Assembly (NCBI GenBank): GCA_002709075.1
Contig: PAPV01000004.1
Coordinates: 230,787-294,786, forward strand
Reading direction: 5' to 3'
DNA from: Rhodospirillaceae bacterium
GTDB taxonomy: Bacteria > Pseudomonadota > Alphaproteobacteria > MPNO01 > UBA2964
Length of the DNA stretch: 64,000 nt
Part shown: positions 1 to 11,157 of the stretch, piece by piece
How the letters are laid out: every line of letters begins with the position of its first letter
How positions within the stretch are numbered: position 1 is the stretch's first letter
The notes under the pieces: model-generated
What the model saw: the letters and a program-made list of their open reading frames with translations, nothing else
What the model was told of the DNA's origin: nothing
Databases searched by the model: none
Program-made: the position numbers and the translations under genes

Positions 1-977
1 GCGATAATGGCATCATCGCGCACTGATCTTGCATCTTCCGGAGTTATTTCAGGGTTAGGGTTAGCTAGTGCAAAAATTATAGGCGCGTTGGCCATGGATT
101 GAATCATTTTTTTTGTGACCGCATTTCCTACAGATACACCGAAGAATATGTCTGCACCCATCATAGCCTCCTCCAAGGAGCGAGCTTTAGTAGTTGCTGC
201 ATATGCAGACTTCCACTGGTTCATCCCCTCTTCTCGACCTTGATAAACAACACCATTTGAGTCACACAAAATTATATTATCGCGTGGAAGTCCCATCGCC
301 AAAAAGAGATCAAGGGATGCAATTGCTGCTGCCCCGGCTCCATTCACTACAACTTTTGGCGTAGTGAGTTTTCGACCTGTTATTTCTAAGGCATTGATTA
401 ATCCAGCAGCAGCTATTACTGCAGTTCCATGCTGATCGTCATGAAAAATTGGGATGTCCATGAGCTCACGCAATCGTTCCTCTATTACGAAGCAGGCGGG
501 AGCTGCAATATCCTCGAGGTTTATGCCACCAAACCCGGGTCCGAGATAGCGAACGCAATTAACAAATTGATCGATGTTTGATGTGTCAACTTCTAAATCT
601 ACCGCATCGATATCGGCGAATCGTTTAAACAAGACACATTTGCCTTCCATCACAGGCTTTGCCCCTAAGGCTCCTAGATCACCTAGTCCTAATACTGCAG
701 TTCCGTTAGAGATCACTGCAACCATGTTGCCTTTGTTGGTATAATCAAATGCGCTGTCTTCATTTTTTGCAATTTTTAGGCAAGGGGCTGCTACCCCGGG
801 AGAATATGCGAGGGATAAATCCCGTTGAGTGGTTATGGATTTCAGTGGTTGGATTGATAATTTTCCGGGTGGTGGCCCGGCGTGAAGAGCTAAAGCTTCT
901 CGCTCGAGGTTCGATATCGAAGCTTTATTCGTAGTCAATTTTTCAGCCACTGGTGCTTTTTCTTTCTTTCTATCCAT
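1..977 (-). CDS. maeB: NADP-dependent malic enzyme, N-terminal part (cut by window edge)
   Basis: Oxidatively decarboxylates malate to pyruvate and makes NADPH in the cytoplasm. I translated the minus strand from the ATG at 977-975; about 325 codons run open to the left edge. Visible landmarks are the [12 protein letters not shown] segment, the [15 protein letters not shown] segment, [12 protein letters not shown], the [12 protein letters not shown] metal/substrate region and a NAD(P)-binding stretch with [11 protein letters not shown]. These are typical of the bacterial MaeB/TME type, which normally carries a C-terminal phosphotransacetylase-like domain; that part lies outside the window. 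The gene diverges from mutS across a spacer of 100-160 bases. Family assignment is secure; the NADP rather than NAD preference is inferred from the family. Confidence 0.93.
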   Translation of the reverse strand, partial: MDRKKEKAPVAEKLTTNKASISNLEREALALHAGPPPGKLSIQPLKSITTQRDLSLAYSPGVAAPCLKIAKNEDSAFDYTNKGNMVAVISNGTAVLGLGDLGALGAKPVMEGKCVLFKRFADIDAVDLEVDTSNIDQFVNCVRYLGPGFGGINLEDIAAPACFVIEERLRELMDIPIFHDDQHGTAVIAAAGLINALEITGRKLTTPKVVVNGAGAAAIASLDLFLAMGLPRDNIILCDSNGVVYQGREEGMNQWKSAYAATTKARSLEEAMMGADIFFGVSVGNAVTKKMIQSMANAPIIFALANPNPEITPEDARSVRDDAII

Positions 978-1044
978 GACGAGTTTTTCCTCTTCGACCT
1001 TTATAACTTGCACTGTGATGGTAATGCTGCTTCGGCGCAAGCGT

Positions 1045-1074
1045 TTGACTGACTGACTGCAGATGTCCCATTAT
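1045..1074 (+). promoter_or_regulatory. Candidate sigma-70 promoter for mutS
   Basis: TTGACT (1045-1050) is followed after 18 bases by CATTAT (1069-1074), five and four matches to the consensus hexamers. Transcription would start near 1081, after the upstream ATG at 1077. If the promoter is real, mutS must start at the second ATG, 1140. A short GACT tandem repeat lies in the spacer. This is inference from sequence only. Confidence 0.33.
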
Positions 1075-1139
1075 CAATGGGTCAAGGTAGCATCGGTAAA
1101 CATATCTCAGTAATTAATGAGGACAGATCTAAAAACAGA

Positions 1140-3821
1140 ATGAAAAAACACAAAAAAAATTCGAATAAAGATTTGGAACCAACACCAATGATGGCACAAT
1201 ATTTAACGATAAAAAGTGCCCACCCTGATAGTTTATTATTTTATCGCATGGGTGATTTCTACGAGCTTTTTTTCGATGATGCAGTTAATGCATCGATTGC
1301 ATTAGATATAACACTTACTAAGCGTGGAAAGCACAGAGGTGCCGATATACCAATGTGCGGTGTTCCCGTTCATACTGCTGAAACTTATCTTGCGCGTTTG
1401 ATTAGGAAAGGTTTTCGTGTTGCGGTTTGTGAACAAACCGAAAATCCGGATGAAGCTAAAAAGCGCGGCTCGAAGTCAGTAGTGCAAAGGGAAGTTGTTC
1501 GAATTGTTACGTCTGGAACTTTAACCGAAGAAGCTCTTTTAGAGTCAGGAAAACATAATTTTATTGCCGCTCTCGGGGAAGTGCAGAGTGTTTTTGGCCT
1601 CTCTTGGCTCGACATATCAACGGGTAGCTTCTTTGTACAGGAAGTAACAGCAGGTTCGTTAACATCTGTTATAGCAAGAATCGAACCGAATGAATTGCTG
1701 ATACCGGAAAATCTAGAAGCGAATTCGGTCTTATTAAAATCTCTAGAGGATGCCTGCGCTAGGGTGGTGCCGATATCCTCTGTACGATTTGATAGTCAGA
1801 ATGGGCGCCGCCAGCTAGAAGTAGCTTATAAGGTTGCCTCGTTGGAGGCTTTTGGTTTGTTTACCCGAGCAGAAATTTCGGCAGCAGGTGCTCTTCTGGA
1901 TTATATAAAACTCACCCAAAAAGGGCGATTGCCGAGGCTAAATCCTCTTCAGCAATTGCGTGCAGGCGAAGTCATGGAGGTTGATGCTGCAACAAGGCGT
2001 AATCTTGAAATTTCTCGAAGTTTATCAAATGAAAAAAGTGGCTCTTTGATAGATAACATTGATTTAACTGTCACTGGTGCAGGGAGAAGACTTTTTGCCA
2101 ATTGGTTAACGGCGCCTCTTACCAATTTAGAGGATATTGCTGCCAGGCATGATTCAGTAAGCTGGTTTTACGAAGATCCTGATTGCCGCAATGCTACACG
2201 TGCATACCTTAGGAAATTATCGGATTTGGAAAGAGCTTTGTCTCGCATAACCCTTGATAGGGCTGGGCCCCGTGACTTAGCCGGTATTCGAGATGGGCTT
2301 GATCTCAGTGTTTTAATTTTAAACCGATTAAGTGAAAATAACTGTGCTGTATCTCTTCCACATTTGTTATTAGAGAAGATTTCTAAGGTGTCAAATTTTT
2401 CACTTCTGCGCGAAAAGTTAGGGAAGGCACTGAAAAGTAGTTTGCCTATCAGTGCACGTGATGGTGACTTTATTGCCACAGGTTACTCAAATGAACTTGA
2501 TGAACTCTTGGTTCTTCGGGACTCAAGTCGTCAGTTGATAGCGGAGTTACAAGTTGAATACGTAAAGAAAACTAATATTACTTCTTTAAAAATTCGAAAT
2601 AATAATTTTTTGGGATACTTCGTAGAGGTTACTTCAGCAAATGTCGAAAAAGTTCCGACAGATGAGGGCGGTATTTTTATTCATAGACAGACCCTCGCAA
2701 ACACTACTCGCTTTACGACAGTAGAGCTCAATGATTTGGAAAGACAAATTGCTCGTGCCGCGGATCAAGCACTGCTCTTAGAAAATAAATTATTCGAAGA
2801 ATTGGTTTTTTTGATAAAGGGTATGAGTTATGAGATTGCTTTCGCTGCTCATGTACTTGCAATCATAGATGTAACTGCTGCCCTCGCAGAATTAGCAGTA
2901 AAAAGGAGTTTTGTATGCCCAATTATGGATAACAGTAATTCTTTTATTGTTGAGGGTGGCCGTCACCCGGTGGTGGAGGCTGCCCTACAATCCTCTGGAG
3001 AGAGGGAATTTGTTCCCAACGACTGTAATTTGGATCCGCAGACACGACTTTGGCTGTTAACAGGGCCTAACATGGCCGGAAAGAGCACGTTTCTCCGCCA
3101 AAACGCATTAATAGCCATTCTTGCCCAGGCGGGCTCATTTGTTCCGGCCTCAAGTGCAAAAATTGGGATTATAGACCGGCTTTTTAGTCGTGTTGGCGCT
3201 TCTGATGATCTTGCCCGTGGGCGATCTACTTTTATGGTTGAAATGGTTGAAACAGCGGCTATTCTAAATCAGGCGACTGAGAAATCACTTGTAATTCTTG
3301 ATGAAATTGGGCGTGGCACAGCAACTTTTGATGGGCTCTCGATAGCTTGGGCGGCACTTGAACATATTCATGATGTAAATATGTGCCGCTCAATATTTGC
3401 CACCCACTATCACGAACTGACCTCATTGGCAGTGCGCCTTTTGTCTCTCGAATGTCACTACATGCGGGTTAAAGAGTGGAAGGGTGACGTTGTATTTTTG
3501 CATGAAATTGCCAATGGTTCAGCAGATCGTTCTTATGGAATTCATGTTGGGCGGTTGGCTGGGTTGCCTCGAGCAGTAATCAACCGAGCCGAGGAAGTGT
3601 TGGCAGCGCTAGAGAAGGGAGAACAAGGAAGCGCGATTTCTCGGCTGGCGGACGACTTGCCGCTGTTTAAAACAAAATCATCTCTTAATTCCATTGAAAT
3701 AGAAAAAGAATCGCAGCTCCAAGAGGCATTGAAAGAAATTCAGATAGACTCAATGAGCCCACTTGAGGCGCTTGAATTTCTTTACAAACTGAAGAATATG
3801 TTAAATGAAGACAAATTCTAA
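1140..3821 (+). CDS. mutS: DNA mismatch repair protein MutS
   Basis: Recognises mispaired and looped bases and starts methyl-independent or MutL-dependent repair. With the start at 1140 the protein has 893 residues. The mismatch-reading GDFYE motif then lies at residues 38-42, close to Phe36/Glu38 of the E. coli enzyme. An in-frame ATG at 1077 would add 21 Lys/Asn-rich residues with no family counterpart; neither ATG has a strong Shine-Dalgarno. Order: mismatch-binding domain, connector, core/lever, clamp, then the ATPase with Walker [10 protein letters not shown] around residues 642-650 and Walker [12 protein letters not shown]. The DPLF-like C-terminal helix-turn-helix follows. It diverges from maeB and is followed by glnD after 96 bases. 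Confidence 0.97.
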   Translation: MKKHKKNSNKDLEPTPMMAQYLTIKSAHPDSLLFYRMGDFYELFFDDAVNASIALDITLTKRGKHRGADIPMCGVPVHTAETYLARLIRKGFRVAVCEQTENPDEAKKRGSKSVVQREVVRIVTSGTLTEEALLESGKHNFIAALGEVQSVFGLSWLDISTGSFFVQEVTAGSLTSVIARIEPNELLIPENLEANSVLLKSLEDACARVVPISSVRFDSQNGRRQLEVAYKVASLEAFGLFTRAEISAAGALLDYIKLTQKGRLPRLNPLQQLRAGEVMEVDAATRRNLEISRSLSNEKSGSLIDNIDLTVTGAGRRLFANWLTAPLTNLEDIAARHDSVSWFYEDPDCRNATRAYLRKLSDLERALSRITLDRAGPRDLAGIRDGLDLSVLILNRLSENNCAVSLPHLLLEKISKVSNFSLLREKLGKALKSSLPISARDGDFIATGYSNELDELLVLRDSSRQLIAELQVEYVKKTNITSLKIRNNNFLGYFVEVTSANVEKVPTDEGGIFIHRQTLANTTRFTTVELNDLERQIARAADQALLLENKLFEELVFLIKGMSYEIAFAAHVLAIIDVTAALAELAVKRSFVCPIMDNSNSFIVEGGRHPVVEAALQSSGEREFVPNDCNLDPQTRLWLLTGPNMAGKSTFLRQNALIAILAQAGSFVPASSAKIGIIDRLFSRVGASDDLARGRSTFMVEMVETAAILNQATEKSLVILDEIGRGTATFDGLSIAWAALEHIHDVNMCRSIFATHYHELTSLAVRLLSLECHYMRVKEWKGDVVFLHEIANGSADRSYGIHVGRLAGLPRAVINRAEEVLAALEKGEQGSAISRLADDLPLFKTKSSLNSIEIEKESQLQEALKEIQIDSMSPLEALEFLYKLKNMLNEDKF

Positions 3822-3917
3822 CAAGCAGAACTTTAGAGTTCCATTTAACGTTTACATTATGATCGTGGTATAGATAAATTTAAATTTAGGATTCAACACT
3901 TGAAGGCGTAGGCAGTT

Positions 3918-6752
3918 ATGGCATCGGCCATTAAACGAGAGAAATTATTTGATTTGAAGGCAATCACAAAAGCGTATGAGTCAGATTGGTCTGAAGATAG
4001 ATCTACTGTAGAAAACAGAAGAAGACTTTTTGAATTTGCGAGACAGTCTTTAGTTTCAGGATCTGACTTAATCCGCCACAATTTTGAAAAAAACAATGCG
4101 AGTGGGGCAGATAACGTCCGCGCGACTTGTTTCTTAATCGATGAATTGCTCCGTTTTGCTCTGAACATAACAACTACTCGCATCTATCCAACTGCTGAGG
4201 TTACTTCAGCAGAAAGAATTTGCTTAGTCTGTACAGGCGGATATGGAAGAGGCGAATTGGCCCCATTTTCTGATTTAGATCTTATGTTTCTACTACCATA
4301 TCGACTAAATCCGCGGGTTGAACAAATAGTTGAGTCAATACTTTATATGCTTTGGGACCTCGGATTGAAAGTAGGACATGCAACACGAACAGTGGAAGAA
4401 GTGATACGTTTGTCTCGGAATGATATCACCATTCGGACTGCAATATTGGAGTCGCGTTTTTTATGGGGGAATCGGAAATTGTTTATGCATATGCGTAGGC
4501 AATTCCGAACGAAAATTATTTCTGAAACTGGTTCGGCATTCGCTCAAGCCAAACTTGCTGAGCGCGACCAACGCCATGAAAGAATGGGTAACTCACGTTA
4601 CGTACTGGAACCAAACCTTAAGGAAGGGAAAGGCGGATTGCGAGACCTCCATACTTTATTCTGGATCGGGAAATATCTCTATCAAGTAGATGCGGTTCAT
4701 GATTTGGTCAAAAAAGGTGTTATTACCATGGCGGAATCCAGGCGTTTTAGTAAAGCACAGAATTTTTTGTGGACTGTGCGTTCTCATTTACACTACCTCG
4801 CTATGCGCGGAGAGGATCGGCTTACATTTGATGTTCAGGAACAAATTGGTCGTCGAATGGGATACAGAGACCATTCCGGAACACTTGGTGTAGAAAGATT
4901 TATGAAACATTATTATTTAACTGTGAAAGAAGTTGGTGACTTGACTCGTATTTTTTGCGCCGCTCTCGAAGCAGAATTCCAAAGTTATAATGTTTTTAGT
5001 TTCAGGGCCCTAGATATATTCAGGCGTGATATTGAGGGCTTCAAATTAGAGAGTGGTAGATTAAGTGTTGAAATGGGGACAGAATTTCTTGCAGATCCTG
5101 TCAATATTTTTCGCTTGTTTAGAACGGCTCAGGTTCATAAAAGAGATATTCATCCTCGCGCATTGAAACTTATCACTCGGCACTTAAAATTGATTGACTC
5201 CATCCGCGATAATCCAGAAGCCAATGCACTTTTTTTACAAATACTTACAGACTCAAACAGAGCCGAAGTAACATTACGGCGGCTCAATGAGTCGGGAGTT
5301 TTCGGACGGTTTATTCCAGATTTTGGACGGGTTGTAGCTCAGATGCAACACGATATGTATCATGTTTATACCGTGGATGAGCATACAATCTTTGCAATTG
5401 GTATTCTCCATGGAATTGAACAAGGTAGGTTCAAGTCAGACATGCCAGTTGCTTCAGAAGTAATTCACAAATTATCATCAAAAAGAGCTCTTTATGTTGC
5501 TATTCTTCTGCACGATATAGCAAAAGGCCGAAATGGCGATCATTCAGTTTTGGGTGGTAATATTGCAAGAGAGTTATGTCCTCGACTAGGTTTAATATCT
5601 GAAGAAAGTGAAACTGTTGAATGGTTGGTTCGCCATCACTTGCTTATGAGCCATTTTGCATTCCACCGCGATTTATCTGATCCTAAGAGCATTGTTGATT
5701 TTGCTAAACAGGTTCAGTCCCTAGAGAGGCTCAGACTTTTGCTATGTTTAACAATTGCTGACATCCGGGCTGTGGGCCCAAATGTTTGGAATAATTGGAA
5801 GGCTTCGTTACTGCGTGAGCTTTATTATGCAACAGAGGACGAGCTTTCTGGAGGACATAATACTACAGGGCGTGAGACACGAGTGGAGAGTGCAAAGGTT
5901 TGTCTGTCAGCAGCTTTAATAAATGAGAATTGGTCTAAAAAGGACGTAGGAGAAATTTTAAGTCTTGGTTATCCGTCATATTGGTTGTCGTTCGATAAAG
6001 ACGCGCATCTCCGTCACGCCAAACTTATGCGTGAAGCACATAAAAATAATAATAATATTGCGTTCGATACACGTGAGGATAACAATCAGGCAATCACAGA
6101 ATTTATTATTTATACGCCAGACTATGCTGGTTTGTTCTCAACGATCGCAGGAGCTATAGCGATTTCCGGTTCAAATATCGTAGGTGCAAAAATTTTTACA
6201 ATGACAAATGGAATGGCATTAGATGTTTTCGCCGTCCAGGATTCGAATGGAAATATATTTGAAAGTAAGAATGATCTCGAGCGACTTGTTGCTCGAGTTG
6301 AGCAAGCATTGTGTGGAGAATGGAATCCGACTCAAGAGTTGAAGAAAAAAAATATTATACAGGGTCGTGATAATGTATTTTCAGTATTGCCACGAGTATT
6401 AATCAACAATAACGCAAGCTTGACGCATTCAGTAATTGAAATAAATGGGAGAGATAGAACTGGTTTTCTACATGATGTTACTTTGACATTGGCTGAATTG
6501 GGCTTGCAGGTATCCAGCGCTTTGGTTACCACCTACGGCGAGAGGGTTGTTGATGTTTTCTATGTAAAGGATGGCTTCGGAATGCAGATCACAAATGAGC
6601 GTAAACTATTACAAATCAAGAATGCACTTTTAAGCACATTGGGTGAAGTGATAGATGGTTATCCGAATAAACCTTTAAATATGGATCAAATATCAGGCGT
6701 TAAAGCTGATCAGCACCGATCCAGAAGCTTTTCAAAAAAATTAGCTGGCTAA
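3918..6752 (+). CDS. glnD: Bifunctional uridylyltransferase/uridylyl-removing enzyme GlnD
   Basis: Central nitrogen sensor. It uridylylates PII proteins when glutamine is low and removes UMP when glutamine is high. The 944-residue protein shows the whole architecture. The nucleotidyltransferase motif GGYGRGELAPFSDLD is at residues 107-121, with the catalytic Asp pair D119/D121. The HD phosphohydrolase domain has LLHDIAKGR with H532/D533. Two C-terminal ACT domains begin near residues 729 and 838 and would bind glutamine. The long length fits the family. mutS-glnD-murJ is a recurring alphaproteobacterial order. No PII gene (glnB/glnK) or glnA is in the window, so the target must be elsewhere. 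Confidence 0.96.
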   Translation: MASAIKREKLFDLKAITKAYESDWSEDRSTVENRRRLFEFARQSLVSGSDLIRHNFEKNNASGADNVRATCFLIDELLRFALNITTTRIYPTAEVTSAERICLVCTGGYGRGELAPFSDLDLMFLLPYRLNPRVEQIVESILYMLWDLGLKVGHATRTVEEVIRLSRNDITIRTAILESRFLWGNRKLFMHMRRQFRTKIISETGSAFAQAKLAERDQRHERMGNSRYVLEPNLKEGKGGLRDLHTLFWIGKYLYQVDAVHDLVKKGVITMAESRRFSKAQNFLWTVRSHLHYLAMRGEDRLTFDVQEQIGRRMGYRDHSGTLGVERFMKHYYLTVKEVGDLTRIFCAALEAEFQSYNVFSFRALDIFRRDIEGFKLESGRLSVEMGTEFLADPVNIFRLFRTAQVHKRDIHPRALKLITRHLKLIDSIRDNPEANALFLQILTDSNRAEVTLRRLNESGVFGRFIPDFGRVVAQMQHDMYHVYTVDEHTIFAIGILHGIEQGRFKSDMPVASEVIHKLSSKRALYVAILLHDIAKGRNGDHSVLGGNIARELCPRLGLISEESETVEWLVRHHLLMSHFAFHRDLSDPKSIVDFAKQVQSLERLRLLLCLTIADIRAVGPNVWNNWKASLLRELYYATEDELSGGHNTTGRETRVESAKVCLSAALINENWSKKDVGEILSLGYPSYWLSFDKDAHLRHAKLMREAHKNNNNIAFDTREDNNQAITEFIIYTPDYAGLFSTIAGAIAISGSNIVGAKIFTMTNGMALDVFAVQDSNGNIFESKNDLERLVARVEQALCGEWNPTQELKKKNIIQGRDNVFSVLPRVLINNNASLTHSVIEINGRDRTGFLHDVTLTLAELGLQVSSALVTTYGERVVDVFYVKDGFGMQITNERKLLQIKNALLSTLGEVIDGYPNKPLNMDQISGVKADQHRSRSFSKKLAG

Positions 6753-6801
6753 TTCTAATGCTTTGTATAGCAATTACATCGATAAAATTGTAGCAATTTA
6801 G

Positions 6802-8367
6802 ATGCTTCTTTTTAAAGCTATTTTTACTATTGGCGGCTATACTTTTGTTAGTCGCATATTGGGTTTCTTGCGAGACATTTTAATTGCTATATTTATGGGT
6901 GCAGGGCCAGTTGCAGATGCCTTTTTCGTTGCGTTTAAATTGCCAAATTTTTTCCGTCGGTTATTCGCCGAGGGTGCATTTAGTGCTGCTTTTGTTCCAA
7001 TGTTTTCAAGACGACTTTTGGTGGATGGGCAAGCTGCCGCGTTCAAATTTGCGACCTCAGTGCTTTCAATTCTAGTTGTAACTCTTTTTTTGCTCGTTGC
7101 CTTGGTTCAAGTGGCTATGCCAATTTTGATGTTGGGCTTCGCACCAGGTTTTTCTAATGATCCTATTCGTTTCAGTCTGGCCATTGAGTTGACACGAATA
7201 ACATTCCCATATCTCCTTTTTATTTCTCTTGTTTCTTTGTTGGGTGCAGTACTTAACTCTTTAAATAGGTTTGCCGCGGCGGCTGCAACACCGATTATCC
7301 TGAATGTTTGTCTTATTGTTGGGCTGCTAGCTGCAACGCCATATTTGCAAACTCCAGGTCACGGATTGGCTTGGGGTGTGGCTTTTGCTGGTGTGATGCA
7401 GTTTCTCTGGCTAATTTTTATTTGTAGGCGGGAGGGTTTTGATCTTCGATTGCCGAGGCCGCGCTTGAATACCGAGGTAAAGAATTTGCTGGGTCGGATT
7501 GCTCCGGGTGCTTTGGGAGCAGGTGTTGTGCAGCTAAATTTGCTAATTGATATTGCTATTGCTTCAACTCTTCCCACTGGAGCAGTGTCATTCCTTTACT
7601 ATGCAGATAGATTGAATCAGTTGCCGTTAGGGGTGATTGGGATTGCTATAGGTACGGCTCTGCTTCCCCTGCTGTCTCGACAACTTCGAAACGGCGACTA
7701 TTCTGCTGCGCGCGAAGCGATGAACCGTGCAGTTGAAATAGCGTTGCTTTTTTCCATTCCCGCGGCTGTTGCACTGATAGTTATCGCTGAGCCAACTATC
7801 AAAACACTTTTTGAATATGGTGCATTCGACGCAGCCACAACACGAGAAACATCCCTTGCACTTATTTGTTACGCTATTGGCCTTCCAGCCTATATAATTA
7901 TAAAAGTTTTAGCGCCTAGTTTTTTTGCACGAGAAGACACAAGTACACCAGTCAAAATTGGGATTTTGTGTATCTCAATAAATATTATTCTTAGTTTAAC
8001 TCTTATTAATATAATAGGGCATGCGGGTATTGCACTTGCCACTGCGATATCTGCTTGGATAAATGTTTTGTTTTTAGCCATCGTTGTGAAATACAAGAGG
8101 TATCATCGCTTTGACATAAGACTGGGGACTAGGGCTTTAAAAATTTGTTTTGCTTCTGCCGCGATGGGAGGTGTTCTTTGGCTTATGCGAATTCCCTTCG
8201 AGACTCATTTTTCGGTGTTGTTAGGTGACCGAATATTCGCCTTGATAACTGTCATTTTTGTGGGAACATTGTCTTATATAATATTTAGTCTTGTGATAGG
8301 CGCTGCTTCCCTGAAAGAAGTCAAAGCGGCATTTTATAAACAATCCCAGCTTGACCGGCATCAGTAA
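6802..8367 (+). CDS. murJ: Lipid II flippase MurJ (MviN family)
   Basis: Polytopic inner-membrane protein of the MOP exporter superfamily that flips lipid II to the periplasm for peptidoglycan synthesis. The 521 residues fit the family (about 510-530) and are almost entirely hydrophobic segments, consistent with 14 helices. The N-terminal GGYTFVSRILGFLRD and LPNFFRRLFAEGAFSAAFVP stretches are signature MurJ sequences, with the conserved Arg residues of the central cavity. It starts 49 bases after glnD. Downstream, a small GC-rich stem (8368-8383) and 24 more bases separate it from trpS. Confidence 0.96.
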   Translation: MLLFKAIFTIGGYTFVSRILGFLRDILIAIFMGAGPVADAFFVAFKLPNFFRRLFAEGAFSAAFVPMFSRRLLVDGQAAAFKFATSVLSILVVTLFLLVALVQVAMPILMLGFAPGFSNDPIRFSLAIELTRITFPYLLFISLVSLLGAVLNSLNRFAAAAATPIILNVCLIVGLLAATPYLQTPGHGLAWGVAFAGVMQFLWLIFICRREGFDLRLPRPRLNTEVKNLLGRIAPGALGAGVVQLNLLIDIAIASTLPTGAVSFLYYADRLNQLPLGVIGIAIGTALLPLLSRQLRNGDYSAAREAMNRAVEIALLFSIPAAVALIVIAEPTIKTLFEYGAFDAATTRETSLALICYAIGLPAYIIIKVLAPSFFAREDTSTPVKIGILCISINIILSLTLINIIGHAGIALATAISAWINVLFLAIVVKYKRYHRFDIRLGTRALKICFASAAMGGVLWLMRIPFETHFSVLLGDRIFALITVIFVGTLSYIIFSLVIGAASLKEVKAAFYKQSQLDRHQ

Positions 8368-8407
8368 TGGCGGGATAACGCCACTTGTGAGAAAAAAAGG
8401 ATAAAAG

Positions 8408-9415
8408 ATGGCGCGGATATTTTCCGGTGTTCAGCCTACGGGTAACCTACACCTAGGCAACTATTTGGGTGCAATACGTAATTTTGTTAATCTGCAGAAA
8501 GGAAATGAATGTATTTATTGTGTTGTAGACTTGCATGCCGTTACAGTTTGGCAAGAACCTAAAAACCTTATCTGTAACACACGTGAGGTGGCTGCCGCAT
8601 TTATTGCTGCGGGAGTGGATCCAAAAAAAAGTATCATTTTTAACCAAAGTGCGGTATCCGCACACACAACCCTTTCATGGGTATTAAATTGTGTTGTTAG
8701 GGTGGGTTGGTTAAACCGAATGACCCAGTTTAAAGAAAAGGCCGGAAAGAACCGTGAAAACGCAAGTGTCGGCCTTTACGTATATCCTGCATTAATGGCA
8801 GCAGATATTCTCGCATATTTTGCGACGCATGTCCCTGTAGGTGACGACCAAAAACAACATCTCGAACTAACACGAGATATCGCTCAAAAATTTAATAATG
8901 ACTATGATGTCGATTTCTTTCCAATAGTTGAACCTTTAATTTTAGAAGATGCTGCCCGGGTGATGAGCTTAAGAGATGGGCGTCAAAAAATGAGCAAATC
9001 CGATCCCTCTGATAATGCGCGGATTAATATAACTGATGATGCCGACACTATAGCAAAAAAGATCCGCCGCGCGAAAACAGACTCCGAGCCTGTACCAGAT
9101 GGGTCTCAATCGCTAGGCACTGTTGCAACTCGGCCAGAGGCTTTTAACCTAATTGATATATTTTGTGCCCTAACTGAATGTTCAAGAACCGAAATTATGA
9201 GTGAATTTGGCGGCAAACCCTTCTCGGAATTTAAGCCGGCTCTGGCTGATGCGGCAATAACGTCTCTGGGCCCAGTTGGGACTGAAATGCGTCATTTATT
9301 AAATGATCCAGCTGAAATCGACAGGGTGTTAGCGGATGGTGCAAATCGAGCCCGCTCCATTTCAGAGCCAATCATCAAAGAAGTTCACGGCATTATGGGG
9401 TTTTTAAATCCATAA
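8408..9415 (+). CDS. trpS: Tryptophanyl-tRNA synthetase
   Basis: Charges tRNA-Trp with tryptophan. It is a class Ic synthetase with the HIGH-type signature HLGN at residues 15-18 and the KMSKS loop at residues 194-198, both fully intact. The length of 335 residues is standard for bacterial TrpRS. The start ATG follows AAAAAAGG, an adequate ribosome binding site. It is probably co-transcribed with murJ (40-base gap). There is no sign of a trp leader peptide or T-box upstream, as expected for this phylum. Confidence 0.97.
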   Translation: MARIFSGVQPTGNLHLGNYLGAIRNFVNLQKGNECIYCVVDLHAVTVWQEPKNLICNTREVAAAFIAAGVDPKKSIIFNQSAVSAHTTLSWVLNCVVRVGWLNRMTQFKEKAGKNRENASVGLYVYPALMAADILAYFATHVPVGDDQKQHLELTRDIAQKFNNDYDVDFFPIVEPLILEDAARVMSLRDGRQKMSKSDPSDNARINITDDADTIAKKIRRAKTDSEPVPDGSQSLGTVATRPEAFNLIDIFCALTECSRTEIMSEFGGKPFSEFKPALADAAITSLGPVGTEMRHLLNDPAEIDRVLADGANRARSISEPIIKEVHGIMGFLNP

Positions 9416-9518
9416 TTAATAATGCAAATTTTGATTATAGATTGTATCTTGCGAAAGTGCAGGATAGGGCGCACAACATGAGTGTTTTTTTCATTTTCCA
9501 CAATTCTGAACAGATCTT

Positions 9519-10436
9519 ATGGATATTTATTTTCCCATTGCAGAAATGTCCCTGAATGCACTCCTGCTATTTGGCATGGGTGTTGGTGTCGGTGTTTTGT
9601 CTGGGATGTTTGGTGTTGGAGGCGGCTTTTTGATGACGCCTTTGTTGATATTTGTTGGTATTCCACCGGCAGTAGCGGTAGCTACTGAAGCAAACCAGGT
9701 CGTTGCTGCGTCAGTGTCGGGTGCGCTTGCTCATTGGAGGCGGGGTAATGTTGATATTAAAATGGGCCTTGTACTTTTGTTGGGCGGTTTACTGGGTTCT
9801 ACAACAGGGGTTTTTATTTTTACTTGGCTTCGCCAATTAGGACACATTGATGTTGTTATCTCAATTTTTTTTGTAACGTTCTTAGGAATTATCGGTTCAC
9901 TTATGGTAACTGAGAGTGTTCGTGCTTGGATGAGGGCGCGCAATCCTTCTAAGCCGCGTGTAAAATTACATCGCCATATTTGGTTGCATGGTCTACCATT
10001 TAAGATGCGGTTCCGCCATTCCAAGCTTTACATAAGTGCTCTCCTTCCTTTTGGAATTGGAGTTTTTGTAGGTATCCTCTCGGCTATCATGGGCGTTGGT
10101 GGTGGGTTTGTAATGGTTCCAGCAATGATTTATTTGCTTGGCATGCCAACTTCCATTGTTATTGGCACATCGCTATTTCAGATTATTTTCGTGACGGCAA
10201 ATGTAACTTTTTTGCAGTCCGTAAATAATCAAACGGTTGATATAATGCTAGCATTGCTACTTATATTTGGCAGTGTGATTGGCGCACAACTTGGCACAAT
10301 TTTCGGAGCAAAGTTACGTGGAGAACAACTTCGGGTTCTTCTTGGTTTAATTGTATTGGCCGTGGGTTTTAAAGTTGCTTGGACCCTGGTTGTTACCCCA
10401 TTAGAGTTGTTTACCCTTGGGGCGGGTGGAAGCTGA
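9519..10436 (+). CDS. TauE/SafE family membrane permease
   Basis: A 305-residue integral membrane protein built from two related halves. Each carries a glycine-rich GVGGGF motif: SGMFGVGGGFLMTPL near residue 30 and SAIMGVGGGFVMVPA near residue 192. This internal duplication is the hallmark of TauE/SafE (DUF81) proteins, which are thought to export sulfite or sulfonates or to import related anions. The substrate is not known from sequence. The start at 9519 gives the N-terminus MDIYFPIAEMS that I recall from alphaproteobacterial relatives; ATG 9546 is an alternative. Its stop overlaps the next start (TGATG), so it is translationally coupled to the TIGR02186-type gene. Confidence 0.88.
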   Translation: MDIYFPIAEMSLNALLLFGMGVGVGVLSGMFGVGGGFLMTPLLIFVGIPPAVAVATEANQVVAASVSGALAHWRRGNVDIKMGLVLLLGGLLGSTTGVFIFTWLRQLGHIDVVISIFFVTFLGIIGSLMVTESVRAWMRARNPSKPRVKLHRHIWLHGLPFKMRFRHSKLYISALLPFGIGVFVGILSAIMGVGGGFVMVPAMIYLLGMPTSIVIGTSLFQIIFVTANVTFLQSVNNQTVDIMLALLLIFGSVIGAQLGTIFGAKLRGEQLRVLLGLIVLAVGFKVAWTLVVTPLELFTLGAGGS

Positions 10437-11152
10437 TGCTACAATTTTTGGTCTATTTGTTTTTTGTTTCTGGAGTACTTCACTCTAGTCAGATTAATGC
10501 TTCTCCATTAGTTGCTGATTTATCCGATACAAAAATTGATATAACCACAGATTTTTCCGGAACACGGTTACTTTTATTTGGGTCGATTAATGGGCCTGGT
10601 GATATTGTAGTGGTTGTGCGCGGTCCGGATATCAGAGAAGTTGTTAGGAAGAAACGGCGAGTAGGAGGAATTTGGGTCAACGGGCCAGCACGGATATTTG
10701 AAAATGCCCCTGGTTTTTATTATTTGGCGTCATCGCGCACGTTGAAGGATGTGGCTTCAGTCCAGACATTGCGAGATCATTTGATTGGATATGATTCTTT
10801 TGAACTTCTCCACTCAGGTGATTATAGAGACGCACTAATACGATTGCGAGAATCCCAAGCATTGTATGTCAATCAACAATCTGTTGTAAAATTAATTAAC
10901 GATCGTTTATTTCGGGTAGATTTGAGTTTCCCATCAAGCGTCCCGACCGGGCCCTACAGGGCAGTTGTTCATCTTTTCCGTGATGGTAATCACATCAGCT
11001 CTTATGCTAAACAATTGCATGTTACAAAGGTTGGCGTAGAAGCTGCAGTATTTAACTTTGCTCATACAAATTCAGTTGTTTACGGTATCATTGCTGTGGT
11101 AATTGCCCTTTTAGCTGGTTGGTTGGCCGGTGTTGTCTTCAGAAGGTCCTAA
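10436..11152 (+). CDS. TIGR02186-type conserved membrane-anchored protein
   Basis: Function unknown. The 238-residue protein has a signal peptide (about residues 1-20, LVYLFFVSGVLHSS then a small-residue cleavage zone). A roughly 190-residue extracytoplasmic beta-rich region follows. A C-terminal membrane helix near residues 212-234 (YGIIAVVIALLAGWLAGVVF) ends in RRS at the cytoplasmic side. This layout and the coupling to a TauE/SafE gene match the alphaproteobacterial family TIGR02186. An upstream in-frame ATG exists at 10379, but it lies deep in the permease gene; 10436 gives a clean signal peptide and a TGATG overlap. It could be a periplasmic partner or sensor for the permease; that is inference. 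Confidence 0.8.
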   Translation: MLQFLVYLFFVSGVLHSSQINASPLVADLSDTKIDITTDFSGTRLLLFGSINGPGDIVVVVRGPDIREVVRKKRRVGGIWVNGPARIFENAPGFYYLASSRTLKDVASVQTLRDHLIGYDSFELLHSGDYRDALIRLRESQALYVNQQSVVKLINDRLFRVDLSFPSSVPTGPYRAVVHLFRDGNHISSYAKQLHVTKVGVEAAVFNFAHTNSVVYGIIAVVIALLAGWLAGVVFRRS

Positions 11153-11157
11153 ATTAA

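Noticed and set aside
48-62. Telomere-like TTAGGG repeat at the left end
   Set aside because: It is the complement of codons for Ala-Asn-Pro-Asn-Pro in the malic enzyme; only two units and fully explained by coding.
749-934. 61-codon plus-strand frame
   Set aside because: Lies antisense within the malic enzyme gene, which shows clear conserved motifs.
8368-8383. TGGCG-GGATAA-CGCCA hairpin between murJ and trpS
   Set aside because: Only five base pairs and no T-run. Noted as a possible weak structure but not enough to call a terminator or leader.
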